Source of the DNA: Opitutaceae bacterium
GTDB lineage: Bacteria; Verrucomicrobiota; Verrucomicrobiia; Opitutales; Opitutaceae
DNA length: 59,142 nucleotides
Assembly (NCBI GenBank): GCA_023269585.1
Contig: JAHFTC010000005.1
Coordinates: 31,213 to 90,354, forward strand
Direction: 5' to 3'
The translations under genes were made by a program, and so were the position numbers. The notes under the pieces are model-generated. The model saw only the letters and a program-made list of their open reading frames with translations. It had not been told where the DNA came from and searched no databases. Of this stretch, positions 57,819 to 59,142 are shown one piece after another. How positions within the stretch are numbered: the first letter of the stretch is position 1; every line of letters starts with the position of its first letter.

Positions 57819-58655
57819 TCAGGACGGGAACTCCAGCCGTGAACCGGCTGAGCACGGGAAGCAGCGCCCGGGAAACTCGCGCCAGAAGAGCGTTGTCGCG
57901 TACAACCCGGTGCAATGGTTCGGCCCGAAGCGCTGCACGCCGAGGCGGCGCAGGGCGGCGAAGGTTTCGGAGAGGCGGCGCTCGTCGGCGTTGAGCAGGT
58001 GCATGCCGCCGACGACGGTGTGGAGCGGCGCGCCCTGCGTGAGCGTGCGGATGTGCTCGAGGGTGTTCACGACGCCCGCGTGCGCGCAACCGAGCACGAC
58101 CACGGTGCCCTCGCGACCGGCGAAGAACACCGTTTGGTCGTCGAGGATCGGATCGGGCCGGGTGAGCTGTTCGTCGAGGAAGAACGGCCCGCCCACGTCC
58201 TCGAAGTCGTTCGTGCGCGGGATCTCCCCGGTCGTCCAGACGCCGGGCGCGATCTCCTGCGGCTCCCGCGACACGACCACGCGACGGCCGTCCGTCCGGA
58301 ACGCCTCCGTCTCCATTAAATCGGTGCTGAGGCGGCGGCCCGTCGGCTTGCGGTCGGAGCCCGTGTAGCGGCGGCACATGGCGTCGGGATGCAGGTGGAG
58401 CGTCGCCTGCGGTGCGGCGGCGAGCGCGGTCTCCAGTCCACCCACATGGTCGCTGTGCCCGTGGCTGAGGGCGATGGCGTGGGCCGAGGCAAGATCGGCG
58501 CGCAGTCGCCGGGCGTTGGGCGCGAGCACGAGGCCCTGTCCGGTGTCGAAGAGCACGCGGTGCGTGCCGGTGTCGATCCACCACGCGAGCCCGTGTTCGC
58601 CCAGCACGCCCAGCCCGCGGGCGGTGTTCTCGGACAGAATGGTTACGGTGGTCAT
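57819..58655 (-). CDS. MBL-fold metallo-hydrolase
   Basis: The 278-residue cytoplasmic protein is a metallo-beta-lactamase-fold hydrolase of the type related to 7,8-dihydropterin-6-yl-methyl-4-(beta-D-ribofuranosyl)aminobenzene 5'-phosphate synthase. It starts MTTVTILSENTARGLGVLGEHG and has the metal site SHGHSDHVGG (His65, His67, Asp69, His70), LGCAHAGVVNTLEHI and VVGGMHLL. HCTG near the end supplies the last histidine. The substrate is unknown. The final residues, CFPCSAGSRLEF, are encoded by a Rep-J repeat, so the native C-terminus has been replaced or extended. The ATG at 58655 was chosen because the longer frame upstream is not family-like. Confidence 0.9.
   Translation of the reverse strand: MTTVTILSENTARGLGVLGEHGLAWWIDTGTHRVLFDTGQGLVLAPNARRLRADLASAHAIALSHGHSDHVGGLETALAAAPQATLHLHPDAMCRRYTGSDRKPTGRRLSTDLMETEAFRTDGRRVVVSREPQEIAPGVWTTGEIPRTNDFEDVGGPFFLDEQLTRPDPILDDQTVFFAGREGTVVVLGCAHAGVVNTLEHIRTLTQGAPLHTVVGGMHLLNADERRLSETFAALRRLGVQRFGPNHCTGLYATTLFWREFPGRCFPCSAGSRLEFPS
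57828..57858. repeat. Rep-J unit, copy 2, overlapping a gene end
   Basis: GAACTCCAGCCGTGAACCGG continues to CTGAGCACGGG. It matches 56241-56270 and encodes the last dozen residues of the MBL-fold protein on the minus strand. Confidence 0.65.
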
Positions 58656-58740
58656 GGAGAAGAGTGTTGGCGGTGGTTGTGCGCCTGTCGACGGCTTCCA
58701 CCGGGCGCTCGGCGCGCTCAAATTGGGTTGGGTGCAGTGA

Positions 58741-59109
58741 GGCGTGGCGCTCACCACCGTCGTCGCCGATCTGGCGGCGTTCCCCATCAAGCCGGGCGCG
58801 TGGTCGGGCATCGTCTCGATCTTCGCGCATCTGCCGCAGCCGTTGCGGCGGACCGTGCACGCCGCGGTGGTGCGCGGGCTCGCGCCCGGCGGCGTCTTCA
58901 TCCTCGAAGCCTACACCCCGGCCCAAATCGCCTTCGGCACCGGCGGCCCGAAGGATCCGGCGCTGCTGATGCGCCTCGCCGATCTCCGTGCCGAACTCGC
59001 GGGGCTCGATCTGCTTGTTGCCCGCGAGAGCGAACGCGAGGTGTGGGAAGGCGCCGGTCACACCGGTCGTGCGGCCGTGGTGCAGTTCCTGGGTCGCCGA
59101 GCCCCCTGA
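58741..59109 (+). pseudogene. 5'-truncated class I SAM-dependent methyltransferase
   Basis: From GVALTTVVADL onward the frame matches the second half of TehB-like methyltransferases: GAWSGIVSIFAHLPQPLRR, LAPGGVFILEAYTPAQIAFGTGGPKDPALL, and the end HTGRAAVVQFLGRR. The first half, including the glycine-rich SAM-binding loop, is absent; an in-frame TGA at 58738-58740 lies directly before the homology. A 121-residue product from GTG 58744 is possible but could not bind SAM normally. It is divergent from the MBL-fold gene, 85 bp apart. Confidence 0.75.
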
Positions 59110-59142
59110 CCGGGGCGACCCTTCGCCATCGTCGGGCGGGAG

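Overview
The window is a very GC-rich chromosomal segment from a Gram-negative bacterium. Lipopolysaccharide and outer-membrane assembly genes (lptE-like, bamD-like), a rpmF-plsX-fabH operon, many long secreted proteins, two DUF5069-type or conserved small proteins, and paired 'DPAAA' repeat proteins together suggest a verrucomicrobial lineage, most likely Opitutaceae. That assignment rests on recall of gene content; no marker such as rRNA is present. The high GC content produces long spurious antisense frames nearly everywhere. I kept only frames with recognisable domains, signal peptides or sensible neighbours.

Layout. 0-2.5 kb: a hybrid sensor histidine kinase with a periplasmic solute-binding sensor domain. 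2.7-10.3 kb (minus strand): a housekeeping envelope/lipid block, rpmF > plsX > fabH > bamD > lptE > rpe > small conserved protein > cytidylate-kinase-like protein, with uppP upstream. 10.4-15.3 kb: a large secreted protein of unknown function, divergent from priA. 15.5-21.5 kb (minus): two paralogous anchored proteins built of DPAAA-type helical repeats, overlapping by ATGA, behind an ankyrin/TonB-C fusion. 21.6-23.9 kb (plus): three small proteins (DUF4919-like, DUF5069, a three-span membrane protein). 24.1-28.3 kb (plus): two CRTAC1-type FG-GAP/ASPIC-UnbV proteins, the second coupled by ATGA to a DUF3365 c-type haem protein. 28.5-30.0 kb: an orphan addiction-module antitoxin with a toxin truncated by a repeat, and a nitrilase-superfamily amidohydrolase.

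30.1-53.8 kb is the most striking part: ten consecutive minus-strand genes, nearly all exported. They encode two giant TPR-plus-FG-GAP proteins sharing an unnamed C-terminal region, a 1220-residue double CRTAC1 protein, a hydrazine-synthase-alpha-like haem protein coupled by ATGA to another CRTAC1 protein, a six-haem cytochrome/beta-propeller fusion, a two-component-type propeller protein, two paralogous branched-chain-type solute-binding proteins with no permease or ATPase, and a DUF4038 glycoside-hydrolase-like enzyme. The order and tight spacing from 46.5 to 37.6 kb look like one operon for a periplasmic or surface redox/binding complex of unknown substrate. 54.1-59.1 kb: a Tat-exported aldo/keto reductase, a GAF protein, a Tat-exported alkaline phosphatase, an MBL-fold hydrolase, and a 5'-truncated methyltransferase.

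Overlaid on this is an unusually dense set of short interspersed repeats, at least nine families. They include palindromic REP-like units, an 80-bp near-identical pair, and intergenic cassettes bounded by inverted simple-sequence words. Several lie inside reading frames. One solute-binding protein carries two repeat-derived insertions and has lost a clear start. A propeller signal peptide, a CRTAC1 domain and the end of the MBL protein are also partly encoded by repeats, and a toxin gene ends in one. This repeat invasion of secreted-protein genes, together with the 37-54 kb cluster, is what I would examine first.
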